NCBI GenBank assembly: GCA_039105265.1
Contig: JAPFFF010000002.1
Location: 7,626,001-7,690,000 of the forward strand
Length of the DNA: 64,000 nucleotides
Origin: Tritrichomonas musculus
Lineage: Eukaryota; Parabasalia; Tritrichomonadida; Tritrichomonadidae
Direction of reading: 5' to 3'
The translations under genes and the position numbers were made by a program. The notes under the pieces were generated by a model, which was not told where the DNA came from, made no database searches, and was given only the letters and a program-made list of their open reading frames with translations. Below are positions 10,601 to 20,100 of this stretch, piece by piece (within the stretch, counting starts at the first letter, position 1; every line of letters starts with the position of its first letter).

Positions 10601-13120
10601 AAGAAAGAACTTCGTTGTTTTGCTGAGATTTTGTCTTCGTTGGATGAAGAAGTAAAGAAAAATGGTTCTCGACCAATTCTCATCCAAACAACCGCCAATC
10701 AAAACAACGGAACAACGAACAACACAGGAACAAATAATAATAATAATAACAATATATCAGAGAAAAACATCAATCCAATGAAATATGTATCAAAGAAAGT
10801 TTTCTACTATTCATTACTTATTCTTTGCATATTTTTCATTTTAATTCAAGGCGTTTTACTATTCAGTATCGGTTACATATCATATCAAATGAAATCTTAT
10901 GATTTAACTATAACTTATTGGAACTATTATAACATGTTAAAAATTCCACAATATCTTGAATTATTTGATTCTTTATCTTTGGCATGCATCCTTCGAACAC
11001 ATCCAACAAACTCAACAACTTATCAATTTGAAAGAGATCGTTGCTTTTCCATCATTGAAGAAACTGATCAGAGCGACACTTATCTCGTTACATCAGGCAG
11101 TGATGGTCCAACAATTCTAGGCAGATCAGAGAAATTTGATGATTATTACTTGAAAAGCACATGTGTTTATAATTTCACCGCTGATCAACTTTCGAAACGA
11201 AAAATTACTCATCCACTTGAAAGTAATAATAATACGAATAGCACTGATGATGATCCATTCGATTGGCTTGATGATCAAAGCATCATGTATAGTGATGAAG
11301 AATATGAGTGCATGTCATTATCGAATAAAATGTTAATTTTTATTCAGATAACAAGAGATGTTCTTCAAAAGTTAGGAAAAGATATTACAACATATTCATT
11401 GAATGATTATATTGTATCGAGAATAGCCTATCTTTACTACATCATGAACAAATATTTAATCAATGACATTAACGTTTGTAATATGTTAATCATTGAACTA
11501 GGAAATAAATATTTATCTGAATCGAAAAGAAACATTATTTTAATGTTTGTTGCATCAATTATATTATCAATAGTTTCATTCTTTGTTAGTTACTATTTCA
11601 AGAATTTCATGGATTCAATCTATCAAGGTGGATTAATATTAGCGAGAAGATTAATACCTAATGAAATGGCTGCCAATCATCGTTTAGTATCATTTTTGCT
11701 AAACAAAGGAATTAATAAAAAGAATATCAATAAAGAAATGAGTGTAACTCAATCTATTGTGCATTACTCGTCTGACATGCTGTTCTTCACAACAAATAAT
11801 GGAATTATTTTGCTGACTAATCAGGCAATCTTTCAGAACCTTTCTTATTCACCCGAGCAAATTGTTGGCAAATTAATTTATTCATTATTTGAAGAAGAAT
11901 CCAAGAAAGAAATTCAAAGACAAATAGCGATCTTAGAAAAAGATCAAAATCAAGGAATGGTTCATTTGAATGTTACTTGTTATACAGCAAATGGAGGACA
12001 ATTATATGTTTCGATGATGATGTTTCCAACATCTTCGAATCATCTTGTTTTTATCATGAAAAACTTGACTGACATCCTTGAAAAACAAAGAATTGCACAG
12101 CAAATGAGGAACAATTGTCTTGGTTTATATTTCAACATTCTTCCCACATTTGTTGCCAAATTGTTGAACAATGAAGAAAAAGACATTTCTTTCATGGTTC
12201 CAACTGCAACAATAATGTACGTTGACATTGCACATTTTGCCGAGTTTGCACGTCCTTTGTCGCCCGAACAGTTGCTAGGATTGTTATCTTCAATATATGA
12301 TCAATATGACGTTAAATTGCGCGAATACAGTTCGTTGACGAAGATAAAAATCATCGGTGACAGTTTAATGGTAGCTGGCGGCTTGTTTAATAATCAGTTG
12401 GATTATAATAAAGTCATTCCCGCTTCTAGTTCAAACATGAATTCTGCCGTTGGCGGAATTACTCAGCAAAAGTCTAGGGACCATTCCGACAAGGTCCCAA
12501 AAGTGCCAATTATCGGAGGACCGACTGTTTTAGGTTTCAGCAAAAGCATCGATATCATACCTCCTTCATTGTCCACCTTTTCTTCCCAAGGAAGCATGGG
12601 CGGGCCTCATACTGAGCGTTATCCAGTGCACAATGAAGCGAGTCCTCACTCAGATCAAGACGGAAATGTGCAGATTTACCCTTCTTATTCCGACATCGAA
12701 AACGCTCTGCAATTCCAGGAGCAAATCATTTCGCAGTCCTCCAATTCGAGAATGGAAAGCGATTACATGACTCCCGACGCTTTCGTAGCGTCACAGGCAA
12801 TCCGATTCGGTTTCGATTGCATCGAGGTCATCGAGGACATTGATATGAAAAATAACTATAATTTGGCGGTTAGAGTCGGAATTAGCACCGGCGGTCCGAT
12901 CATTGCTGGCGTTCTGGGTGAAGATAAGCTCGATTTCGAAATTTTTGGAGAGGAAATTTCGTTCACTTCAAAATTGGAGACTTGTGGCTTGCCTGGCAGA
13001 GTTGTTATTTCTGACTCAACTTATAATTTGGTGTCTAATTTGCAATATCAATTCGAAGATAGAGATATATTTTTCAAAGGAAAAGGAAATATTCGCACTC
13101 ATATTGTTAATCCTGCATAA
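7697..13120 (+). CDS. Multi-span membrane class III nucleotidyl cyclase with PAS domain
   Basis: 1807 residues. About eight hydrophobic spans lie in the N-terminal 370 residues, with further single spans near 695-720, 945-970, 1035-1062 and 1275-1300. The segments between them are Asn-rich with N-glycosylation-like sites and probably extracellular. A PAS-like region (about 1350-1460) precedes the class III catalytic domain (about 1500-1800), which makes cAMP or cGMP from NTP. Both metal-binding Asp are present (D1510 in YVDIAHF, D1555 in IIGDSL), and the Lys of TKIKIIGD is adenylyl-type. An ungapped hand alignment with mammalian C2 puts Glu1748 at the adenine Asp, Ser1755 at the transition-state Asn and Lys1759 at the Arg. 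A polar insertion of about 140 residues (1565-1705) splits the catalytic domain. Such large cyclases are numerous in trichomonads. ATG at 7697 is the first in frame. Confidence 0.9.
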   Translation: METGGLTSDFLGVTKGQIAPSDWAGYSRFFQDDEIVLNKFDSIIFKVFDRIFYQAPFPAKAFMVVFGIMHVQALYGNTLFSLDPLYNTVVKIVEITTTDGMSPAQFNEFGYSFFGLTLITWILFITVSVILYKQKYISTIPLIATSIFIYLINPLLLNPTTYLIKRLIILLLMMASYWKNPNNPVHTNFLKYYRNEDFIYYRDEITKTDRNLLILLLVFLIIALILQTVMILLSFRLLSATPNIPYHALSGLSMTCIFYQTFLRPIIRLLESFFGFYPRWSTIVLYASNIVLYLLLLYFIFLYPVIHSVTISLMIGFSIGGAVGSILKLTYAQVLDGMKTIHYALILASYFVSSLIAFLVLHFSTKKKYVPLLAYNGEANIVDTPNDKRSSLLNMSTAQKDDLIRKRVSEDERLQIIPYSKKISFSFVRIISRMKLLFLVKIGFENGCDLFIDYTLFKFIISSFSEDRELLKLISIIEMAFPYMRNYFQYILPIIRSDVMKFNQRFLIYEINTLNKLTETNPSISSTQELGLVRSNSIKYQEIVMNTWLLDQISLSSLENVMSTVRKGDKMWNWIFTKYPNLKEAHRLYYNYSVECKTDFFQAEITKRQIKRIEDHKLTIRDKPFVSFIRTFPVYLTHGIITPNGFLPDFSNNDTQYKEEPSDGSIDNISSFNEPTDYDAKLRYAIYKATHKLRAYSSFFMQIIICAFFFIFVVAEFALTFVYYTNFNTEMENTDILRFYRHLASNISLTNAYILLKYGTIYTNTTTNFTNSNSSLWDSTLLEDVASYRFNFFDYYDRYNQSQMYFETSEDTLNYNIITQALMSVQSYQMLFNEFKHLNLQDYFDFHDVEQLMFFTQFPMQLCNGGKKMNPLMLDFSRSLMDHTINQVDISCRQNMENWLNKSNSFCNIFSTFAPLMNTIKEIRYKTYSIFMETNRLKRREIILISILLSVIISAVYMVFFIIGVFRYKKELRCFAEILSSLDEEVKKNGSRPILIQTTANQNNGTTNNTGTNNNNNNNISEKNINPMKYVSKKVFYYSLLILCIFFILIQGVLLFSIGYISYQMKSYDLTITYWNYYNMLKIPQYLELFDSLSLACILRTHPTNSTTYQFERDRCFSIIEETDQSDTYLVTSGSDGPTILGRSEKFDDYYLKSTCVYNFTADQLSKRKITHPLESNNNTNSTDDDPFDWLDDQSIMYSDEEYECMSLSNKMLIFIQITRDVLQKLGKDITTYSLNDYIVSRIAYLYYIMNKYLINDINVCNMLIIELGNKYLSESKRNIILMFVASIILSIVSFFVSYYFKNFMDSIYQGGLILARRLIPNEMAANHRLVSFLLNKGINKKNINKEMSVTQSIVHYSSDMLFFTTNNGIILLTNQAIFQNLSYSPEQIVGKLIYSLFEEESKKEIQRQIAILEKDQNQGMVHLNVTCYTANGGQLYVSMMMFPTSSNHLVFIMKNLTDILEKQRIAQQMRNNCLGLYFNILPTFVAKLLNNEEKDISFMVPTATIMYVDIAHFAEFARPLSPEQLLGLLSSIYDQYDVKLREYSSLTKIKIIGDSLMVAGGLFNNQLDYNKVIPASSSNMNSAVGGITQQKSRDHSDKVPKVPIIGGPTVLGFSKSIDIIPPSLSTFSSQGSMGGPHTERYPVHNEASPHSDQDGNVQIYPSYSDIENALQFQEQIISQSSNSRMESDYMTPDAFVASQAIRFGFDCIEVIEDIDMKNNYNLAVRVGISTGGPIIAGVLGEDKLDFEIFGEEISFTSKLETCGLPGRVVISDSTYNLVSNLQYQFEDRDIFFKGKGNIRTHIVNPA

Positions 13121-13679
13121 TTATTTATATTTTCTAAATTTGTATTTTATTTTGTAAAACTTGTTTATTTTGTATTAGACCATTTATACTTTTAATTTTT
13201 TCTGATTTTTTGAAAGTATCTAAGTTTTTATTATTATTGATTTGTTTATTAACAATCAGTTTGGTTATGCTGATTTAAATTGATTTCTCTCTATTACTTA
13301 ATGCTTTATTTAAAAGTATAAATAATCAGATTTTTTTTTTTTTTTTTACAGATTTGTTTAACAAGAAATACTTAATTTTATTTTTTATTTTTGTACATAT
13401 ATTTGATTATTTAAACAAAATGCTGAAATTGATTGTTTTATGTTTTTTTTAGATAGCCAATCAAAATTAAAACCATTTTAATATTAATTTTTCCATTAGT
13501 TGCAATTAAATAAAAAGTTTCAATAGTATGACAATATTTTTATGCCAAAAGGATAAAGTAGAAATGATTTTTACGTTTAAAATATATTGACTTTTTAAAT
13601 GTCTTTGAACATATATCTTCTCAAATTCTTCTGAAGAGGAAGTATGGAAGTGAAGTAGGTTTTAGCTTCTTATCAATGA
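13121..13679. other. Intergenic region
   Basis: AT-rich spacer between two genes in the same direction, with a T-run at about 13331-13347. It should carry the 3' end of the cyclase gene and the promoter of the helicase gene. No specific element recognised. Confidence 0.4.
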
Positions 13680-16253
13680 ATGACAAAAGCAAAAAAAGAA
13701 TATAAGAAAAAGAAATATTATGATCATTCCAAAGCAAAAAAAGAAAGAGCAGCCAAGAAGCATTACCCGAGGCCTCAGATCGACTATTCAATTAATGACG
13801 AAATGTGCGATGTATATATTCCAGCATTTCTTCAGCATAGTTATATTAATGGAAACCCTCCCCCAGTAATTACAACATTAAGATCATGGCAAAGAGGCTT
13901 ATTGTCAAGACAAGAATGGGAAAAAGGGAAAAATTGTGTCGTTGTTGCCCCAACATCGGGAGGTAAAACATTAGTAGCTGAAGTTTCAATTGCACAATTA
14001 CTTGAAGATGATCCATTAGCCAAAATAATATATACTCTTCCATTTGTTGCCTTAGCAAGTGAAAAAAATGCTGATATTCAACAAAGATTCAAGCGATATT
14101 TGGTCCGACCTTTTTATCAAAATGTTGGAGGAAGCGATTTTCAACGAGGATCCATCGCCATTTGTACGTATGAAAAAGCGCATTCAATACTAAATTCAGC
14201 TATTAAAAATCATTACATTTCGAAAATTAAGCTTGTTATAATTGATGAAGTTCATATGATAGGAGATGGCTCACGAGGAGTTGTTTGTGAGTCCCTTATA
14301 ATGAAATTAATGGCATTGCCGCATAAACCACGCATAATAACTCTCACAGCTACACTTAACAAGTTCGATGCGATTAAATTATCTCAAAGTATCAACGGAT
14401 TTTTCCATTTCACCACAATCAGATCAGCGGAAATCAAGCAATACATCTCGACATGGAATGGCACCCTACTTAAAATCAAAGACAACGAATTAGTAAAAAT
14501 ATTAACGCAAACATCAATCAAAGAAGATACCTTTTTTATATTGCCAATGGTTCGCACAGTCCTACGAAAAGCTACATTATCCTCAGTCATTATATTTGTC
14601 AACACTCGTCTCGAAGCCAAAAAACTAGCGATTTTTATTTCAAAGCATTTGAATGACCCTATAGAAAAAGTTCCATCCACCAATCCACCTACACCTGAAG
14701 TTCTCCAGCAACGCAAGGAGATTCTGCATGACCTTTCAATTTGCCAGTCAGGTGCTGATCCGTCCCTATCGTTCTGCATTGAAAATGGAATTGCATTTCA
14801 TCACGCAGGCCTTCTTCTGGAGGAGCGAAAGATTGTTGAGCGAGGTGTGAAAGACGGCTCTATACAAATTGTAGTAGCGACAACAACGCTGAGTGCCGGT
14901 GTCAACATACGGAACGTCAGTCGAGTTATTATTTACTCTCCATATCGAAAGAATCAGAGGCAGAAGGAGATGATTTCTACGTCGCTATTTGCACAGATGT
15001 CAGGACGAAGCGGGAGAGTTGAAGGACGTGATGGGGATGTCATAGTTATTGCACGTTCGACACCTGAAATTGATGAGCTTAAGCAGATGATGACACAGCC
15101 ACTTCCCAATGTTGAATCGTCCATTTTGAAGACCACACAGATTCATTCATACGTTTTGCAGACACTGACATATGGACTCTCTAGAGACTTCTATTCATTG
15201 AAGTCATTCATGATGACTTCTTTCTGCTACACACAGAAAGATTCGTCCGAAGTTGACGCACTTATCAGCAAGTCTATTGATTACTTAACCAAGAACAAGT
15301 TGATAAACAATAAATTTATCACTACTAAAATTGGAAATGCGATTAGTGCTTCCAATTTGACAATTGAAGAAGGATTGAAATTGAATGATATCCTTGAAAA
15401 GATGATGAAATCACTCTGCTTGATCGATGATCTTCATCTCCTTTTCCTCTGCTCGCCTCAGCAGACTGGCGTCTATGTTCCGTCTTTTAAGGAGCCAATC
15501 TGGGAGTCGATTTTTGAGAAGCACAGCCACGTTATCTATTTGATCACCGACAAAACAATCGATGAACTTAGAAGAATCATCGTTTTTAGCTTTAACGGCC
15601 GTCTTCAAATGGACAGTGAAAACTTGTCTATTTTCGAGAGAATCTATACTGCTTGTGTCCTTGAGTGCTTGATTGATGAGATGTCTTTGAGCGAAATTGA
15701 GAAAAAGTATAACATTGAACGAGGAACAATTCAAAGTCTGCAAACTAATGCTTCTTCTTATACTGGCCAAGTTACAAGATTTGTTGAATCGATGGAGTTT
15801 CTTCCTTTGGCTGCTGCTTTGCAGCAGTTCATTAAAAGATTGAGTTTCGGTGTAAGAAACGATTTGGTTGAGTTGATGAGGCTTCCTTCAATGAGAAGAG
15901 AAATTGCTAGAAAATTGTTCGATAAAGGAATAAAAGAGCCAAAAGACTTGGTGATGCTCTCTGCTGATGAGATTTATGAGAAAATTTGCTCTGAAAAAGT
16001 TGATGAAAATGTCGATTCGAGTTCAGCTGCAAGTTCATTTATGGACTCAATTCAACCAGATGAAAACGACGCGATTACTGATCAAGATAATGAAAAGAAA
16101 GCTGATGACGATAATGATAGAGATAAAAAGGACATTATGCATATTGTAAAAAACTTGCGGAAAGAAGCTAAAGAGCTTACTGATAATTTGGCTATTCTGG
16201 AGGAATATGAAGAAAAGGCAACGATTAATGCCCAAAATAATTATGATGATTAA
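13680..16253 (+). CDS. HELQ/PolQ-type superfamily 2 DNA helicase
   Basis: 857 residues. Motif I is APTSGGKT (90-97), motif II DEVH (189-192) followed by MIGDGSRG, motif III TAT (223-225), and motif VI QMSGRSGR (439-446). The combination of APTSGGKT and DExHMIGxGxRG marks the Hel308/HELQ/PolQ helicase group, which unwinds stalled forks and acts in interstrand-crosslink and double-strand-break repair. A winged-helix and ratchet region follows (about 480-770). A highly charged C-terminal tail (about 785-857) ends the protein. There is no polymerase domain, which favours HELQ over PolQ, but a split or separate PolQ is possible. The very basic first 25 residues could be a nuclear targeting signal. 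The stop overlaps TAAA. Confidence 0.88.
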   Translation: MTKAKKEYKKKKYYDHSKAKKERAAKKHYPRPQIDYSINDEMCDVYIPAFLQHSYINGNPPPVITTLRSWQRGLLSRQEWEKGKNCVVVAPTSGGKTLVAEVSIAQLLEDDPLAKIIYTLPFVALASEKNADIQQRFKRYLVRPFYQNVGGSDFQRGSIAICTYEKAHSILNSAIKNHYISKIKLVIIDEVHMIGDGSRGVVCESLIMKLMALPHKPRIITLTATLNKFDAIKLSQSINGFFHFTTIRSAEIKQYISTWNGTLLKIKDNELVKILTQTSIKEDTFFILPMVRTVLRKATLSSVIIFVNTRLEAKKLAIFISKHLNDPIEKVPSTNPPTPEVLQQRKEILHDLSICQSGADPSLSFCIENGIAFHHAGLLLEERKIVERGVKDGSIQIVVATTTLSAGVNIRNVSRVIIYSPYRKNQRQKEMISTSLFAQMSGRSGRVEGRDGDVIVIARSTPEIDELKQMMTQPLPNVESSILKTTQIHSYVLQTLTYGLSRDFYSLKSFMMTSFCYTQKDSSEVDALISKSIDYLTKNKLINNKFITTKIGNAISASNLTIEEGLKLNDILEKMMKSLCLIDDLHLLFLCSPQQTGVYVPSFKEPIWESIFEKHSHVIYLITDKTIDELRRIIVFSFNGRLQMDSENLSIFERIYTACVLECLIDEMSLSEIEKKYNIERGTIQSLQTNASSYTGQVTRFVESMEFLPLAAALQQFIKRLSFGVRNDLVELMRLPSMRREIARKLFDKGIKEPKDLVMLSADEIYEKICSEKVDENVDSSSAASSFMDSIQPDENDAITDQDNEKKADDDNDRDKKDIMHIVKNLRKEAKELTDNLAILEEYEEKATINAQNNYDD

Positions 16254-17167
16254 ATTATTGTTTTGACTCTACTTTTTTTATTTTATTTCTTTAAATAAAA
16301 TGCTTATTGTATCATTATTGCATTTTGTTTCTACATGAGTCAATTAATGACCAATTCTCCTCCAGATTAAAGCATATCTAATATGAAGACCAAAGAAATT
16401 GAGAATGTCCGGCGTCTTTCTTATAAAAAAATTCTCCATAAAAAATGTGATTCTTTTTATTTCTGAGAGTTAACATGACTTTATTTTAGCCGTCATTATT
16501 ATGAAATAAAAAAGCAAAAAAAAAAGTGAATTATTTGCTTCTTAAATTTTGATTTTAATCATCTTGATGTTGGTATCAAAAGCTTCAATTTTCATTACTT
16601 TATTTTCAATTCTCTTAATCATTGATAGTTGTTTGCCATTAAGATTTTTGCTGCCTACATTATTGAACAAGTGGTAGTTGTGCTTTTTTCATTAATGAAT
16701 AGATTTTTTCAATTGACAGTAGATTATCAAGCAACTTATGATTAATTCACAAAACTGTTTCTGGCAGTTCTGGATGGATTCCTTGTGTAGCTTTTGGTCA
16801 TGCTGAACTTTGAATGGCTATCAGCGACAATGAAAATGAGAATGATTCTGAATGAGTAAACATCAACCAGTTCTCCAAAATTGAAACCCAATATGCTAAT
16901 GATTCATGTATGAAGGATCATGTAAAAAAATTCATTCACATTCAGAAATAAAAATGTTGAACGGTCTTATATGGAAATTCAAGCAATGACAACAATTTTA
17001 CCACAAGCAATAACTGATTCTTCTTCATAAAATTGAACTTTAGAGTTTTGTTTAGTCACTAAAAGACTGCAATTTTTTTTAGAATTAATTCTTAATTAAA
17101 AACAGCAAGATGAATTTGGTGAATATTATTTTTTTATATATTTTCAAAAAAAAATTAAATAATTTAA
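16254..17167. other. Convergent intergenic region, possibly with decayed coding sequence
   Basis: Just after the helicase stop lies a hairpin-forming ATTTTATTT/AAATAAAAT pair (about 16279-16300). Between about 16540 and 17050 base composition is less AT-biased than in neighbouring spacers. Short minus-strand stretches read like protein in several frames, including GELVDVYSFRIIL, which recalls the kinase motif KxDVYSFGIIL. No frame is long enough to call a gene. It may be a decayed kinase-type gene (weak inference). Confidence 0.3.
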
Positions 17168-20100
17168 CTAAAACGTTGGCATTTTGATAGCTGACTCAGG
17201 CTGGCTTATGTAGTACTTGTTCACATACACCCTGAAGTCGAAAGTGCTGATTTTTCCTTTATAATACGTAATGAACGAGTTACTTTTCTGTATCGTTGTA
17301 ATCGAGCTGAAGTAAGCGACGTAATACACGTAGGATGCCATTGAAGCCACGTCCATCACGTAAATCTTGTCTGGCTTTATTCCGATTATCAAGAACTCCC
17401 TTGTTCTCTGGTCGTAGCACTTTTTCATTTCGACGACTTCGCTTTCGAAGCATTCAATTTTGATCACCTTTCCTCTTGAATCTAGGAAGAAGACATTTGC
17501 TTCGATAGCGACAGCCACGATTCCTGATTTGAAGACCACAATTTGAGGGATGACGATGAAAAAGTCACTTTTTCTGAGCTCTTTATTTTGGCGGCAATTT
17601 TTGTATTCTTTGACGTTGTTTAAAATGTCCTTTTTACTCGTGCATGGACTGAATAAGTTCTTCATTTCAGCGTCAAATTCAAAGTCATTGAAAACGCTAT
17701 CGTCGTCTTTGTTTCTATCGGTAATGAAGCTCGTGTCAATTTTTTTCAGCTTTTTTTCAATGTCAATCAGCGAGACGCTGTTGATGAAGACGTGGTCAAT
17801 CATTGTCTCGAAGACAAGCGTCAGCGACTCGTCTGCCGACACAAGGAGGCCGTTGTCGTAGCAGCAGGCAATCGATGTGATGATATCTGAATGGAATCCA
17901 GACGATGACATTTGAGTAGCGTTTTGGAGATCCCAAACTCGGATTGAACAATCTTTTCCGCCGGTGATCAAGAAGCGACCAGAAGAGAGGCAGACGCTGG
18001 TAATGATGAAAGGAATGTGGCAGACAATTTTTGTCTCTTGGGTCTTGATGTTGAAGGCTGTTAGAAATGGGTCCGTTTTGGTGCCAAAGATGGCTAAATT
18101 GAGGCATTTTGAAAAGCAGAGGAATTCGCCACAAAAGATATTGTTTAATGAGATTGGGACAACGTCTAATGGGTTCTCTTTGGTTGGTATTCGTAATTCA
18201 AATACTTTAGATTTATTTGGAGAAACAAGGATGTTTTTAATAAATCTGGCTTGGTTAATAGGATCAAAATCTTTATCTTGAATTTGAGTATCAATTGAAT
18301 GGATATTTGTTCCATCAACTATTTTGTCTCTTTGTGGATGCTCTTTAAAGAATAGCTGCTCTGGCATGGAACCACATTGAATAACCTCTTCTCTAAAGTT
18401 CTCATCTGGCGTCTCGGGATATAAGTAAGGTTTGTAAAGATTATATTCTCGACCATGATATTCAAGAGTTCTTCTCTTAACTCCAAACATCAAGTCAATC
18501 CATTTACAAATCATATCGTCAGCCAAATTACCCTCAAGCATCAGTCTAAGCACTGACACAAAAGTGTAATAATTATTTGACCAAATAGGCAACTCAATAT
18601 TGTCCACTTTTTTATTGTCGGATTTTTCGCCAAGGTCAAAATCGTTTTCATTTATCAAAAAGAAAGGAAAGTTGAAGAATTCGGGAATAATTTCTTTTGA
18701 TATTCCACAGTTAAGCATTAAATTAATCAGACCATTTATCGAGTCAAAAAGTCGTTCAGGTTGGTCAAACTTTGGAAATCGACCAAACTGTTGGTCCCTT
18801 GTAACGTGAATTGTTGTGAATGGCTCTGTTCTGATCAAGTACCAAGTAACCGCCAATGAAGGCAAAGGAAGTTCACCGAACAAATAAGGATTGAATTCTG
18901 TTATTTCGTCATATTTATGTATTGAAAACCTCAGGAAATCTTCGCAAAGAGTTGCAATTGGCTTTGAAAGATCACGATAAGAAGTCTCACTTTCAAGAAG
19001 AAGGTTATCTTCAGTGGACTGGATGCAGATGAAAGGATACATGAGGTACTGGTGTATGTCATTATAACTCCTTCCGCCGAGGATATTCAAATAATAAAGG
19101 TAAGAGAAAGTTGTGATTTTCCTCTTCTTCCACAAGTCAGTCAATTTTAATTCCTTGAAAATCGTCTTTAATTCCTTGTTTTGATGAATGTTCTTGCAAA
19201 TGAATCTTAACGATTTAAAGAAATCAAATTTTGTTTCGTAATTTGAAGTGTCGAATTTTATATTTGATTTATCAATGAAAGAATAAAACGATTTTCTTTC
19301 ATTTTTAGGGAAATTAAGGAAATAACTTCGACCGTTATTTTTAAAGATTTCACAAGAGTTGTCAATATGTGCTGACTTTCTATTCAAAATGAATTCAATC
19401 TCTTCCCAATAAATTAAAATATTTGATGACTTGTTCCTTAATGTAATGAATTCTTCTGATGCTGTTAAGAATCCATTTTCTTCTTCTTTTGATTGAGAAG
19501 AAATTAAAACTTCAGTTGTGAAATAATCATTTAACTTCTTTCTAGGAATTGTTTCCAATGTTTTATAAATATGCTTATCAACAGGATTTATTGTTGTTAC
19601 TCTTGTTCTATTTGATGAAGCATCAGAATGATTATTAAAAGCTTTGTTGATTCTCATCAATATTTTTTTGCCTGATTTTGTAACTCTATTCAAAATCTTG
19701 AAGTGTTTAACTTCGTTGTTCTTGTTGGGATTCTCCCAAGGACCTGGTATTATTGAGATGCTCATCATGAAAGAGTTCTTCATCTTATAAAGAAAGTCAC
19801 TTTCGCTTTGCACTTTTGTCTCTTGTTCTGCTATAAATTTAGGATAATTAACATAATAATAATCAAACTTTTCTGTGTCAGAAACAGATAATAATTTCTT
19901 CTCAATAGGTGCTTCTTCTTCTTCTTCTCTATATTCTCTCCTAATGTTGAGAGTAAATGTAAGTCCTTTGATCCATTCGAGAGTGTTTACTAAATCATTC
20001 TTGAAATAGTTTTTATAATCAGGTAAACATCTCAATAAAATTTCTTTATTAATTTTTGTATATTTTTCTGACTCTTCAACATTATTTTCATTATTTATTG

